A DNA stretch of 64,000 nt. It comes from Methylobacterium currus (lineage in GTDB: Bacteria; Pseudomonadota; Alphaproteobacteria; Rhizobiales; Beijerinckiaceae). The stretch spans positions 549,501 through 613,500 of the forward strand of contig NZ_CP028843.1 of assembly GCF_003058325.1 (NCBI RefSeq). The letters run 5' to 3'. Below are positions 19,615 through 28,854 of this stretch, in pieces. The notes under the pieces are model-generated. The model did not search any database and had not been told where the DNA came from. It saw nothing but the letters and a program-made list of their open reading frames with translations. Positions within the stretch are counted from its first letter, which is position 1; every line of letters starts with the position of its first letter. The position numbers and the translations under genes were made by a program.

Positions 19615-21024
19615 TCACGCTCCGCCCGAGGTGATCGGCCGTCGGCCGGAGCGGGTCCACAAGCCTTCGGCGACGGCCTGCGCCTCGCGCACGATCGCCG
19701 GCCCGTCCGCGGTCGTCAGGACGCCGTCCTCGATCACGATGCGCCCGTCCACCACGACCGTGCCGACATCCATGCCGGTGGCCCCGTAGACCAGGAGGCC
19801 GTACCCGTCGATCAGCGGCGCCATGCTCGGCGCGTCGGTGTTCATGACCAGGATGTCGGCCCGCCGCCCGACCGTCAGCGCCCCGACCTCCGCCCCCAGC
19901 CCGAGGCGGCGCGCGCCGTTCCCCGTCGCCCAGGCGAGTGCCGTACGGGCGTCGAGCACCGGCGCGCCGCGGCGGATCCGCTGCATCGCCACCCCCCAGC
20001 GCATCGCCTCGAACAGGTCGCCCGAGAAGGTGTCGGTGCACAGGGTGATCTCGACGCCGGCCTCGGCGAGGTCGAGGGCCGGGGCGATGCGCCCGGTCTT
20101 GGCGTTCCCGAGCGGCGTGTAGGCCATGGCGGCCCCGGCCCGCGCGAGCCGGGCGATGTCCCGCGCCTTGATGTGGATGCAGTGGGCGGCCAGGAGGGCG
20201 GGGGTGAGAAGGCCGGCCTCCTCCAACGCCTGCGGCGGCGTCAGGCCGGAGCGCGCCCGCACCTGCTCCACCTCGACCGGGCTCTGGCACAGATGCGTGT
20301 GGACGTTGCCGCCATGGGCGGCGGCGAGGCCCGCCACCTCCGCCAGGCAGGCGTCGGAGCAGGTGTCGGGGGCGTGGGGCGCCCAGTCGCAGCGGATGCG
20401 CCCGCCGTCGTGCCCGTCCCATGCGGCGATCAGGTCGGCGTTCTCCCGGATGGTCTCGCGGGCGAGCGCCGGGTCGTAGACGTAGCGGCGCTGTGTCAGC
20501 GCCTCCGGGTCGGCGTCGTGCACCCGGCCGGCGACGATCGCCCGCGTGCCGAGCTCGGCATGGGCGCGGGCGAGAGCCTGGGGGTAGCGGTAGAAGTCGA
20601 CGATCGTGGTGCAGCCGTGGCGCAGCATCTCGTAGACGCCGAGCCGCGCCAGGGCTTCCGCCTCGCCCTCGGTCAGGCGGTGCCCCTGCGGGATGCCGGC
20701 GGTGAACATCGGCGCGAAGCCGAGATCCTCGATCATCCCGCGGGTGATCATCAGCGGCGTATGGTTGTGGCTGTTGACCAGCCCCGGCATCAGCAGGCGC
20801 CCGTCGCAAGCCAGCGTCCGGGCCGGCCGGAACCGCGCCGCGAGGGCGGCGCGGGGCCCGATGGCGACGATCCGCCGGTCGCGCACCGCGATCGCGCCGT
20901 CGGCGAGGGTCGTGTCGGCCTCGTCCAGCGTCAGGATCGTGCCGCCGAGGAGGAGGAGGTCGCAGGCCTCCGGCTCCCCGGCCCGGGTCGCATCCCCTGT
21001 CGACCTCGTCGTCGAATCTCGCAT
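19615..21024 (-). CDS. Amidohydrolase, MtaD/SsnA/TrzN-like deaminase or hydrolase
   Basis: A 469-residue metal-dependent hydrolase. ATG 21024 has a textbook AGGAGG six bases upstream; the frame runs much further upstream, but that part is antisense to other sequence. Metal ligands are visible: MPGLVNSHNHTP (His-x-His), NVHTHLCQ, LAAHCIHI and LCTDTF (Asp). The family deaminates guanine, methylthioadenosine/adenosylhomocysteine or s-triazines; the substrate here is undetermined. Divergent from the ABC transporter. Confidence 0.82.
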   Translation of the reverse strand: MRDSTTRSTGDATRAGEPEACDLLLLGGTILTLDEADTTLADGAIAVRDRRIVAIGPRAALAARFRPARTLACDGRLLMPGLVNSHNHTPLMITRGMIEDLGFAPMFTAGIPQGHRLTEGEAEALARLGVYEMLRHGCTTIVDFYRYPQALARAHAELGTRAIVAGRVHDADPEALTQRRYVYDPALARETIRENADLIAAWDGHDGGRIRCDWAPHAPDTCSDACLAEVAGLAAAHGGNVHTHLCQSPVEVEQVRARSGLTPPQALEEAGLLTPALLAAHCIHIKARDIARLARAGAAMAYTPLGNAKTGRIAPALDLAEAGVEITLCTDTFSGDLFEAMRWGVAMQRIRRGAPVLDARTALAWATGNGARRLGLGAEVGALTVGRRADILVMNTDAPSMAPLIDGYGLLVYGATGMDVGTVVVDGRIVIEDGVLTTADGPAIVREAQAVAEGLWTRSGRRPITSGGA

Positions 21025-21107
21025 CCGGTCCTCCTGCCTCGCGTCGCTCGCGGGAACGGGATTGCAAGAGCGGGGCCGGACGGCGCCGGCCGGGCTATAT
21101 CGCCTCC

Positions 21108-22988
21108 ATGACCGACATCCCGAAGGCCCCCGCCGAGGGCCGCCTCGCCGAGGGCCACTTCGCCACCTGGCGCCGCGCCGCCGCCGCCCGGCTCGGGCCG
21201 CTGCGCCACCTCCCCGCCCTGTTCCGTCTCGCCCTCGCGACCGATCCGCGCCTCGGCCTCGCCAGCCTGGTCTTGCGCCTCCTGCGCGCCGGGCTGCCGG
21301 CCCTGATGCTCTACGTCGCCAAGCTCGTGGTCGATGCCGTGGTGGCCGGCCGCGCCGGGCCGCCACCCGTGTCGGGCTGGCTCGCCGATCCGCGGCTGCA
21401 CCACATCGGAATCCTCGTCGGGATCGAGCTCGGGCTCGCGGTCGCCTCCGACCTGCTCGGACGCGCCACGTCCTATGTCGACGGCGTGCTGGCGGAAAAG
21501 GTTGGCAACGCCACCACCTTGCGGCTGATGGCGCATGCCGCCTCCCTCGATCTCGAGCAGTTCGAGGACAGCGCGGTGCAGGACCGGCTCGAACGGGCCC
21601 GGCGCCAGGTCGCCTGGCGCTCGAACCTGATCGGGCAGCTCCTGGGCCAGCTCCAGGACCTCGTCACGGCGCTCACCCTGGCGGTGGCGGTCGGCACGAT
21701 GCTGCCGGGGCTGGTGCTGCTCCTGGTGCTCGCCCTGATCCCGTCCTTCCTCAACGAATTGTACTTCAACGCCCGCGGCTACCGCCTCGCCTGGCGCCGC
21801 AGCCCGGACCGGCGCGAGACCGACTACCTGCGCTATCTCGGCGCTGACGCGGCGAGCGCCAAGGAGGTCAAGCTGTTCGGCCTCGCCGGCCACCTCGCCG
21901 AGCGGTTCCGCGCCCTCGCCGACCGGCTGCTCGCCGAGAACCGGGACCTCGCCCGCCGGCGGGCGCTGGCCGGCGGCGGCTTCGCGACGCTGGGCACGCT
22001 CGCCTACTACCTCGCCTACCTGGTCATCGCCGGGGAGGCGCTCGCTGGCACGCTGACCGTCGGCGACCTCACCTTCCTGGGCGGCGCGTTCCTGCGCCTG
22101 CGCGGCCTCGTCGAGGGGCTGCTGCTCGGCGCCTCGCAGCTGCTCGGCCAGGCGCAGTATCTCGACGACCTGTTCTCGTTCTTCACCATCGCGCCGACGC
22201 TCCGCTCCGGAACGCTGAGCGTGCCGGAGCGCCTGCGCGAGGGCTTCGTGTTCGAGGATGTCGGCTACCGCTATCCGGGCGAGAGCCGCTGGGCGGTGCG
22301 GCACCTGTCGCTCCGGATCGGCGCCGGCGAGGTGGTGGCGCTGGTCGGCGAGAACGGCGCCGGCAAGACCACGCTGGTCAAGCTGCTCACCCGTCTGTAC
22401 GCGCCGACGGAGGGGCGCATCCTCCTCGACGGCCGCGACCTCGCCGAGTACGACATCGACTCCCTGCGCGACCGCATCGGCGTGATCTTCCAGGATTTCA
22501 TGCGCTTCGACTTCACGGCCGGCGACAACATCGCGGTCGGGCGCATCGGCGCGCGGGAGGACCGGGACGGCATCGCGCTGGCGGCGCGGCGGGCGCTCGC
22601 CGATGCGGTGATCGAGCGCCTGCCGGGTGCCTACGACCAGCGCCTCGGCCGGCGCTTCGAGGACGGGGTCGAGCTGTCCGGCGGCGAGTGGCAGAAGGTG
22701 GCGATCGCCCGGGCCTACCGCCGCGACGCCGCGATGCTGGTCCTCGACGAGCCGACGGCGGCCCTCGATGCCGGGGCCGAGGCCGAGGTCTTCCGCCGCT
22801 TCGCCGACCTCGCGGCGGGCCGCAGCGCGCTCCTCATCTCGCATCGCTTCTCCACCGTGCGCCGGGCCGACCGGATCGTGGTGCTCGCCGGCGGGCGGGT
22901 GCTGGAGGAGGGCACCCACGCCGAGCTGGTGGCTTTGGGGGGGCGCTACGCCGAACTGTTCGAGCTTCAGGCCGCCGGCTACCGCTGA
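21108..22988 (+). CDS. ABC transporter half-molecule (fused permease and ATPase)
   Basis: A 626-residue protein with an N-terminal membrane domain of about six helices (about residues 45-330) and a C-terminal ATPase. Walker A is GENGAGKTTL, the signature is ELSGGEWQKVAIARA, Walker B is AMLVLDEPTAALD, and the switch His is in LLISHRF. A homodimeric exporter of the MsbA/MdlB type is likely; the substrate is unknown. An extra cytosolic N-terminal stretch (about 40 residues) precedes the first helix. Its last bases overlap the 3' end of the convergent DUF2254 gene by ten. Confidence 0.88.
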   Translation: MTDIPKAPAEGRLAEGHFATWRRAAAARLGPLRHLPALFRLALATDPRLGLASLVLRLLRAGLPALMLYVAKLVVDAVVAGRAGPPPVSGWLADPRLHHIGILVGIELGLAVASDLLGRATSYVDGVLAEKVGNATTLRLMAHAASLDLEQFEDSAVQDRLERARRQVAWRSNLIGQLLGQLQDLVTALTLAVAVGTMLPGLVLLLVLALIPSFLNELYFNARGYRLAWRRSPDRRETDYLRYLGADAASAKEVKLFGLAGHLAERFRALADRLLAENRDLARRRALAGGGFATLGTLAYYLAYLVIAGEALAGTLTVGDLTFLGGAFLRLRGLVEGLLLGASQLLGQAQYLDDLFSFFTIAPTLRSGTLSVPERLREGFVFEDVGYRYPGESRWAVRHLSLRIGAGEVVALVGENGAGKTTLVKLLTRLYAPTEGRILLDGRDLAEYDIDSLRDRIGVIFQDFMRFDFTAGDNIAVGRIGAREDRDGIALAARRALADAVIERLPGAYDQRLGRRFEDGVELSGGEWQKVAIARAYRRDAAMLVLDEPTAALDAGAEAEVFRRFADLAAGRSALLISHRFSTVRRADRIVVLAGGRVLEEGTHAELVALGGRYAELFELQAAGYR

Positions 22989-24205
22989 ACCGCCTCGTAA
23001 TCGGCGAGGTCGGCGGCGTCGGTGATCGCCGCGCGGGCGGCGCGATCCAGGCGCGCGGCGAGGCGGGCGACGGCCGGCGCGGCGTAGGGGCGCGCGGCGC
23101 GCAAGGACGCGAGCGTCTTGGCGAGGCGGATCGTGACCTCGATCTCCGCGACGCCCTCGCGGATCAGCGGGCGGAACGCGTCGGTCAGCATGTCGTCGAG
23201 GGTCGGGCGCGGCACGTGGACGGGCGGGCGTCCGGCGAGGTCCCCGCCCTCCGGCTCGTCCGGCGGCAGGTGCAGGAGCACCCGCAACAGGGCGTTCAGG
23301 ACCTCGATCGCCGTGCCGGGATCGTTGGTGGCCGGCGCCAAGGCCCGGCTCGCGATCTCGGACAGCGCGATCAGGCCGAGGCGCGGATCCTGGTCGAAGC
23401 GCCGGTGCCGCTCGATCGCGAAGGCCACCGACAGGGCGGCGCCGTGCTCCGCGGCATCGCCCTCGACGTGGAGCAGGGGCCGCGTCGGGTGGACCAGCGT
23501 GCCCGGCAGCGCCGCGACATGGACCACGAGGCCGTGGCGCTCCGCGAGGCCCCCGAGCGAGGCGACGTCGATATGGGTGACGTAGCCGGTCTTCTCGGCG
23601 AAGACCGGCACCGCTCCGGGCGGCACCGCGGCCGCCGGCCGGCCGCCGAGCCGCGGATCGGCCGCGAAGGCGCCCATCGCCGCGCAGGCCGCCTCCTCGA
23701 CGCGGTCGATCACGTCGCCCATGCGGCCGAAGGCGGTGATGTGGCCGATCCAGCGCAGGAGCGTGATCACCACCACCGCGACGACCAGCACCGTGCCGGA
23801 GAACAGGACGACGCGGCCGCTGTCGCCGTAGACGCTCGATTGCAGCCCGATGATGCCGACGACCGAGAACACGAAGGCGCCCAGGAAGGTCGACAGCGCG
23901 TTCTGCGAGGTCGGGTCGCCGATCAGGAGCTGCGTCGCCCGGGGCGTCGCGAGCTGGGTCGCCGAGCCGTAGGCGCTGACCATCGCGGTGAGCGAGAAGG
24001 TCGTGACCGCGAGCATGCTCGAGGCCATGATCTGGAGGATCGTCCCGACCGCGTCCTGGCCCAGGTTCCCGTGGACGTCGCCGGGCAGGAGCGGCCCGAC
24101 GAGCGCCGCCACGACCGCCAGCGCCACGCCGAACAGGCTGATCAGCGCCGCGCGAAACCAGACCTGGCGGACGACCCGCCTTCCCATCCACGCCCAGCGG
24201 CCCAT
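22979..24205 (-). CDS. DUF2254 membrane protein
   Basis: A 408-residue protein with four hydrophobic segments in the first 155 residues (ISLFGVALAVVAALVGPLLP, MASSMLAVTTFSLTAMVSAY, LGAFVFSVVGIIGLQSSVYG, VVAVVVITLLRW). A large soluble part then carries DUF2254 phrases such as LIALSEIASRALAPATNDPG TAI and HLRY-like regions. The function of DUF2254 is unknown; a channel or sensor role has been guessed. It is convergent with, and overlaps, the ABC transporter gene by ten bases. Confidence 0.82.
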   Translation of the reverse strand: MGRWAWMGRRVVRQVWFRAALISLFGVALAVVAALVGPLLPGDVHGNLGQDAVGTILQIMASSMLAVTTFSLTAMVSAYGSATQLATPRATQLLIGDPTSQNALSTFLGAFVFSVVGIIGLQSSVYGDSGRVVLFSGTVLVVAVVVITLLRWIGHITAFGRMGDVIDRVEEAACAAMGAFAADPRLGGRPAAAVPPGAVPVFAEKTGYVTHIDVASLGGLAERHGLVVHVAALPGTLVHPTRPLLHVEGDAAEHGAALSVAFAIERHRRFDQDPRLGLIALSEIASRALAPATNDPGTAIEVLNALLRVLLHLPPDEPEGGDLAGRPPVHVPRPTLDDMLTDAFRPLIREGVAEIEVTIRLAKTLASLRAARPYAAPAVARLAARLDRAARAAITDAADLADYEAVQR

Positions 24206-24299
24206 CCGATCCTACCCGTCCGGGGCGCTCCGCGCTCCCCGGGACAAGTCTAGGGCAAAGCTGCCGGGGTGGCAGGGCTGGCCATGGATGATCCCGTCG

Positions 24300-24569
24300 T
24301 CAATGGTCCGGCCGGCCCGGGTCGGACGCGCCCTCCTGCTCGGCGCGATCGTGGTCGAGCTGGCGCATCAGCTCGGCGAGGCGCGGGTCGAGCCCTTCGT
24401 CGAGCACGGGTTCGTAGAGGGCCTGGAGGTAGCGGCCAAGCCGCTCCCGGCTCGCCGCGTCGAGGGTCGGGCCGCCATCCGCCGGCTCGCGGGATCTGGC
24501 CGTCTCAGAGCTTGCCGACTCGGATCCGGCCGACTCAGATCTGGGCGTCTCGGAATCGAATGCGATCAT
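24300..24569 (-). CDS. nepR: NepR-like anti-sigma factor
   Basis: An 89-residue protein from ATG 24569, with GTAGGA just upstream. The core (residues 43-73, RLGRYLQALYEPVLDEGLDP then RLAELMRQLDHD) matches the NepR pattern: a helix, a short Pro/Val linker, then the DRFxxLLxxLD-like helix. NepR binds sigma-EcfG and is released by phosphorylated PhyR. Residues 8-27 are Ser/Glu/Ala-rich and come from three imperfect 15-bp DNA repeats (near 24515-24560). No PhyR, EcfG or kinase is nearby, so this is an orphan or paralogous copy. It is divergent from an EcfG-promoter gene. Confidence 0.75.
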   Translation of the reverse strand: MIAFDSETPRSESAGSESASSETARSREPADGGPTLDAASRERLGRYLQALYEPVLDEGLDPRLAELMRQLDHDRAEQEGASDPGRPDH

Positions 24570-24912
24570 CGGTCCTACATTTGGCGCCCGGCGGCAGCCG
24601 GCAAGCCTCCAACACCGGCGCGGACCGCGGAGTTCAACCGGCCGCCGGCACGGCGATCTTGAACGGGGCTGATTCCGCCGCGCCGTTCCGACACGATCTG
24701 CCGCGTCCCGGCCGAATCCGCGAGTGGCACCTGCTTCGGCGAGGCCGAAGCCAATCATGCCTTCCGACGCGATCGCCCGAGACGCCGAACACGGCCTCGA
24801 CGTCGCTCGTCGACACGGTCACCTCGCATCCGTCACTCCGGTGCACCAGGGCGATCCGGCAGGCCGTCGCGGGTTGCCGCCGTCCCGAAGCGAGACGGTT
24901 GGCCGCAAGACC

Positions 24913-24937
24913 GGAACCGCTGCCGGATGCACCCGTT
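24913..24937 (+). promoter_or_regulatory. EcfG-type stress promoter of the PLA2-like gene
   Basis: GGAAC (24913-24917), 16 bases, then CGTT (24934-24937), a perfect match to the sigma-EcfG consensus. It ends 27 bases before the ATG of the PLA2-like gene. The intergenic region 24570-24964 contains no other gene. A weaker GGAAC...CGTT pair facing nepR (24689-24662) has an off-consensus 19-base spacer. Confidence 0.75.
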
Positions 24938-24964
24938 GGCCGGCGTAACCGGAGGGACCAGACC

Positions 24965-25399
24965 ATGCGCTTTCCGACGATGCGCTTGACCGTTCCGCTC
25001 GTCCTCGCCTGCGGCCTCGCGGCGCCGGCCCTGGCCCAGACCGGCCGGCCGCCGGCGCTCCTCATCCACGGCAATTATTGCGGCCCGGGCAACAACGCCC
25101 CGCTGCCGCCGATCGATGCCCTCGACGCGGCCTGCGCCCGGCACGACGCCTGCACGCCCCGCGGCGGGCTGCCCTCGGCGGCCTGCAACGCCCGCCTGCA
25201 GCGGGAGGCGGAGCTGATCTCCCGCGACCTGCACCAGTCCCGGGACCTGCGGGACGCCGCCGGCTTCGTCGCCTTCGCGGCCGGAATGATGCCGTCCCGC
25301 CCGCAGGTCGCGTCCGGGCCCACCGTGGCGGTGCCGGAGGCTCGCCCCGTCGGGCACGTCGATCCGGCCCCGGGAATCGACGAGGACGACGACGAGTAG
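24965..25399 (+). CDS. Secreted phospholipase A2-like protein
   Basis: A 144-residue exported protein from ATG 24965, with GGAGGGACC upstream. Residues 1-25 form a signal peptide (MRFPTMRLTVPLVLACGLAA PALAQ). The body carries a PLA2-like calcium loop and catalytic helix: GNYCGPGNNAPLPP followed by DAACARHDACT (His60, Asp61). Cysteines flank the catalytic pair, as in bacterial or plant-type small PLA2. The C-terminal tail is acidic (GIDEDDDE). Its EcfG promoter suggests induction in the general stress response. Enzyme activity is inferred, not shown. Confidence 0.72.
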   Translation: MRFPTMRLTVPLVLACGLAAPALAQTGRPPALLIHGNYCGPGNNAPLPPIDALDAACARHDACTPRGGLPSAACNARLQREAELISRDLHQSRDLRDAAGFVAFAAGMMPSRPQVASGPTVAVPEARPVGHVDPAPGIDEDDDE

Positions 25400-25404
25400 G
25401 CGCC

Positions 25405-26325
25405 CTACAGCGGATAGGTCACGCCCGTCAGCGTCTCTGACAGGGCCCAGAGCCGCGCCGCCGCGGCCGCGTCGCTTGCATGGGGCTCGATCGTCGCTGG
25501 CGCCGGATCGCCGCGCACCTCCCACAGGCCGTCCGGGCCGTAATAGCCCCCGCCCTCGGCCTCCGGCGCCGTGGCGGCGTAGAGCAGCGGCAGGGCGCCC
25601 CGCGCCGCCGACTGGCCGATGAGCCCGAGAAGGCCGGCGCCGATGCGCGCGGCGAGCCTCCCGGCCCGGTCGCCGCGCCGGGCGATGGCGGTCGCCGCGA
25701 CCCCGGGATGCGCGGCGATCGACCGGATGGGAGACCCGGCGGCGCGCAGGCGCCGGTCGAGCTCGAGCGAGAACATCAGCATCGCGAGCTTGGTCTGCCG
25801 GTAGGCGCTCTGCGGCCCGTAGGCGCGGCGCAAGTGCAGGTCGTCGAAGGCGATCTTTCCCGAGCGGTGGGCGATGCTCGCCACCGCGACGATCCGGGTG
25901 CCGTCGTGCGCCCGCAGGCTCGGCAGCAGCAGCCCGGTCAGGGCGAAGTGACCGAGATAGTTGGTGGCGAGCTGGCGCTCGAACCCGTCCTCGGTCTCCT
26001 CGCGCCGCGGCACGGCGGCGATGCCGGCATTGAGGAGCAGGATGTCGACCGGCCCGCCCTCCGCGCGCCACTGCGCCGCGAAGGCGCGGACCGAGGCGAG
26101 GCGTGCGGTGTCCAGTGCCCGGATCGCGACCTGTGCGCCGGGATGCGCCCGGCGGATCGCCGCGGCGGCTCCCTCTGCCTTGCCCGCGTCCCGGGCGGCG
26201 AGCACGATCTCCGCCCCGGCGCCGGCGAGCGCCAGGGCCGCCTCGTAGCCGATCCCGCTCGTCGCGCCGGTGACGATCGCGCGGCGCCCGGCCTGGGACG
26301 GGATCAGGGCGGTGGTCCAGGGCAT
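25405..26325 (-). CDS. SDR oxidoreductase, retinol-dehydrogenase/protochlorophyllide-reductase-like
   Basis: A 306-residue short-chain dehydrogenase. The NAD(P) loop is TGATSGIG near residue 19, followed by LLLNAGIA, the catalytic Ser region (VASIAHRSGK) and the YRQTK Tyr-x3-Lys pair. Family length and the insert after the catalytic Tyr resemble RDH/light-independent POR-like SDRs, which act on hydrophobic alcohols and aldehydes. Substrate unassigned. It is convergent with the PLA2-like gene, with only five bases between the stops. Confidence 0.82.
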   Translation of the reverse strand: MPWTTALIPSQAGRRAIVTGATSGIGYEAALALAGAGAEIVLAARDAGKAEGAAAAIRRAHPGAQVAIRALDTARLASVRAFAAQWRAEGGPVDILLLNAGIAAVPRREETEDGFERQLATNYLGHFALTGLLLPSLRAHDGTRIVAVASIAHRSGKIAFDDLHLRRAYGPQSAYRQTKLAMLMFSLELDRRLRAAGSPIRSIAAHPGVAATAIARRGDRAGRLAARIGAGLLGLIGQSAARGALPLLYAATAPEAEGGGYYGPDGLWEVRGDPAPATIEPHASDAAAAARLWALSETLTGVTYPL

Positions 26326-26484
26326 CCGGCGCTCCGTCGATCGGGGGAGAGCCCCGAGATGGGGACGCGATCATCGGCAGGAAGGGGCAGGACGGATCGA
26401 AACCGGCCTCGTGCACGTTCCTTGCACGCCCAAATTGCGTCGCCCGTCCGGGCCGCGGGGACAGGAGGCTATGAGGGGACCCGC

Positions 26485-26718
26485 ATGATCGGCCGGCTGC
26501 TCTCGACCCTGCGCCCGCTCAAGGCCCCGGAGCCCGGGGAGACGGCCGCGGAGGAGGCTGTCCTCGCCGCTCCGCCGGACGACATCGTCCGGTTCCCGCC
26601 GATGCGGCCGCTCGCCCCGCCGCCGGCGGTGAACGACGATCCGGAGGGGACGTTGCGCGACGCCGTCGAGGAGGCTTTGCGCGCCGCCGGCTATCTGCCG
26701 GAACCGCCGGCGGGGTGA
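26485..26718 (+). CDS. Small hypothetical protein (77 aa)
   Basis: ATG 26485 has GAGGGGAC upstream. The protein (MIGRLLSTLRPLKAPEPGET...) has a Pro/Glu-rich middle, then DIVRFPPMRPL and a predicted C-terminal helix with EGTLRDAVEEALRAAGYLPE. Acidic and without membrane segments. No family recognised. It lies alone downstream of the divergent SDR promoter region. Confidence 0.5.
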   Translation: MIGRLLSTLRPLKAPEPGETAAEEAVLAAPPDDIVRFPPMRPLAPPPAVNDDPEGTLRDAVEEALRAAGYLPEPPAG

Positions 26719-26995
26719 GGGTCCGAGCCGGCACGCCCTGCCGCGCTCCCCCGCCTCGCGCTGGGATGCCGACCCGGACGAGACGGACCCGCCGGAGATC
26801 GCTGCCGTAGGGGCGCCGAGGTGACTTTACCAACGCGCCGGGCCTGATAACGATCGCGGCCGGGACGAGCGAATCGCCCGGGGGAGGGCTGCCGGCGTGC
26901 GCGAGGGCGGAGACGATGCGGCCGCTTCGGGCGGCCTCGCGGCGGTCCGGAGTGCGGAACGACCGGACGCGACCTTCCGCCCTTCGGAGATCTCC

Positions 26996-27994
26996 ATGAC
27001 GCCCGCCACGCCCCGCCTCCACGCCCGCACCGGCCTGTCCGTCACGGCCCTCGGGCTCGGCTGCGCCCAGATGGGCGGCCTCTATCGGCCGACCAGCCTC
27101 GCGGAGGCCGCCGGGGCATTCCGGGCGGCATGGGAGCGCGGCATCCGCTACTACGACACGGCGCCGTTCTACGGCTTCACGCGCTCGGAGCGCCGCCTCG
27201 GCACCCTGCTCACGGAGGAGCCTCGCGGCGAGTACGTCGTCAGCACCAAGGTCGGCCGCGTGATGGTGCCCGATCCGAGCGTCGGCCCGATGGAGGAGGG
27301 CTACGCCGACCCGCTGCCGTTCCGCCCGACCTTCGACTACAGCCATGACGGCGTGCTGCGCTCGTTCGAGGCGAGCCGGCAACGGCTCGGCATCCTGGCG
27401 CCCGACATCCTCTACGTCCACGATATCGGCCGCTTCACGCATGGCGACCACCACGCCCATCACTGGGAACTGCTGACGACGGGCGGCGGCTTTCGCGCCC
27501 TGACGCGGCTGCGCGAGGAGGGGGCCGTGCGGGCGATCGGGCTCGGCGTCAACGAGTGGGACGTGATCGCCGAGGCGATCCGGGTCGCCGATCTCGACCT
27601 CTGCATGCTGGCCGGGCGCTACACCCTGCTGGAGCAGGACAGCCTCGGGCTGATGGACGCGTGCGCCCGCCGCGGCATCGGGATCGCGGTGGCCGGGGCG
27701 TTCAATTCCGGGCTGCTCGTCGGCAAGGCCACGTTCAACTACGCCGAGGCGCCGCCCGCCATCGCGGCCCGCGCGCAGGCGCTCCGCGCCGCCTGCGCCG
27801 AGGAGGGCGTGCCGCTCGAAGCCGCGGCGCTGCAATTCCCGCTGCGCCACCCGGCCGCGCTGACGGTCGTCACCGGAGCCCGCAATGCCGCGCAGGTCGA
27901 GGCCAACGCCGCCTGGTTCGCGGCGCCGATCCCGGACGGGTTCTGGGCCCGGCTGAAGGCGCGCGGTCTCCTCGCCGACGCCGCCCCGGTCTGA
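26996..27994 (+). CDS. Aldo/keto reductase, L-fucose (6-deoxy-sugar) dehydrogenase-like
   Basis: A 332-residue AKR. ATG 26996 has GGAG eight bases upstream. The catalytic tetrad is visible: Asp in YYDTAPFYG, Tyr of PFYG, Lys in VVSTKVGR, and His in ILYVHDIG. The sequence layout fits the D-threo-aldose/L-fucose 1-dehydrogenase group, which oxidises L-fucose or L-galactose to the lactone; pyridoxal dehydrogenase is a relative. The next two genes, a lactonase and a mutarotase, support the sugar role. The stop is 11 bases before the next ATG. Confidence 0.78.
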   Translation: MTPATPRLHARTGLSVTALGLGCAQMGGLYRPTSLAEAAGAFRAAWERGIRYYDTAPFYGFTRSERRLGTLLTEEPRGEYVVSTKVGRVMVPDPSVGPMEEGYADPLPFRPTFDYSHDGVLRSFEASRQRLGILAPDILYVHDIGRFTHGDHHAHHWELLTTGGGFRALTRLREEGAVRAIGLGVNEWDVIAEAIRVADLDLCMLAGRYTLLEQDSLGLMDACARRGIGIAVAGAFNSGLLVGKATFNYAEAPPAIAARAQALRAACAEEGVPLEAAALQFPLRHPAALTVVTGARNAAQVEANAAWFAAPIPDGFWARLKARGLLADAAPV

Positions 27995-28005
27995 GAGGGC
28001 CCGCC

Positions 28006-28842
28006 ATGCCCGGACGCGTGCCCCGCATCGACGCCCACCATCATCTCTGGCGCCTCGCCGACCGGCCCGGCCGCTGGCCGCCGCCGGAGCTCGCGGCGCT
28101 CCACCGCGACTTCACCCCCGACGACCTGGCGCCGCTCCTCGCGGCGGCCGGCCTCGACGGCACGGTGCTGGTCCAGACCCTCGAGGACGAGGCCGAGACC
28201 GCCGCGATGCTAGCCCTCGCCGCCCGCAACCCCGTCATTCTCGGCGTCGTCGGCTGGACCGACCTGAAGGCCGCGGACGCGCCCGAGAGAATCGCCCGCC
28301 TCGCCCGCGACCAGTGGCTGAGGGGCCTGCGGCCGATGCTCCAGGACCATCCCGACGATGACTGGATCGCCGACCCGTGCCTCGCGCCCGCGGCCGACGC
28401 GATGGCGGCGCACGACCTCGCCTTCGATGCGCTGGTCCGGCCGCGCCAGCTCCCGCATCTCCTGACCTTCGCGGCGCGCCATCCGGCGTTACGCGTCGTG
28501 ATTGACCACGGCGCGAAGCCGGCGATCGGGCAGGGCGGGTCGCCCGGCTGGGGCGAGGCCCTCGCGGCCCTGGCCGCCCTGCCGAATGTCGCGTGCAAGC
28601 TCTCGGGCCTCCTGACCGAGGCGGGGGAGGGCGGGGCGGAAGCCGTGCGCCCCTATGCCGAGGCGATCCTGGCGCTGTTCGGGCCCGGGCGGGTGATGTG
28701 GGGCAGCGACTGGCCGGTGCTGACTCTCGCCGGTGAATACGGCGACTGGCTCGCGCAAAGCCGCGACCTCGTTCCGCCCGCCCATCACGACGCGGTGTTC
28801 GGGGCGAACGCCGCCGCGTTCTACCGGCTGGATCGTCCCTGA
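28006..28842 (+). CDS. Amidohydrolase-2 family lactonase, L-fuconolactonase-like
   Basis: A 278-residue TIM-barrel hydrolase. The metal His-x-His pair is near the start (IDAHHHLWRL), and VMWGSDWPV holds the conserved Asp near the C-terminus. This is the Amidohydro_2 family that hydrolyses sugar lactones such as L-fucono-1,5-lactone, or 2-pyrone dicarboxylate. Its place between a sugar dehydrogenase and a mutarotase favours the sugar-lactone role (inference). The upstream gene stops 12 bases before. Confidence 0.8.
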   Translation: MPGRVPRIDAHHHLWRLADRPGRWPPPELAALHRDFTPDDLAPLLAAAGLDGTVLVQTLEDEAETAAMLALAARNPVILGVVGWTDLKAADAPERIARLARDQWLRGLRPMLQDHPDDDWIADPCLAPAADAMAAHDLAFDALVRPRQLPHLLTFAARHPALRVVIDHGAKPAIGQGGSPGWGEALAALAALPNVACKLSGLLTEAGEGGAEAVRPYAEAILALFGPGRVMWGSDWPVLTLAGEYGDWLAQSRDLVPPAHHDAVFGANAAAFYRLDRP

Positions 28843-28854
28843 GGAGGTCGTCGC

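Noticed and set aside
20931..24191. 1086-codon minus-strand frame over the amidohydrolase, ABC transporter and DUF2254 genes
   Set aside because: Overlaps three well-supported genes in other frames; low-complexity Arg/Ala/Gly translation.
24662..24689. EcfG promoter for the NepR-like gene
   Set aside because: GGAAC and CGTT are present but 19 bases apart, outside the 16-17 consensus.
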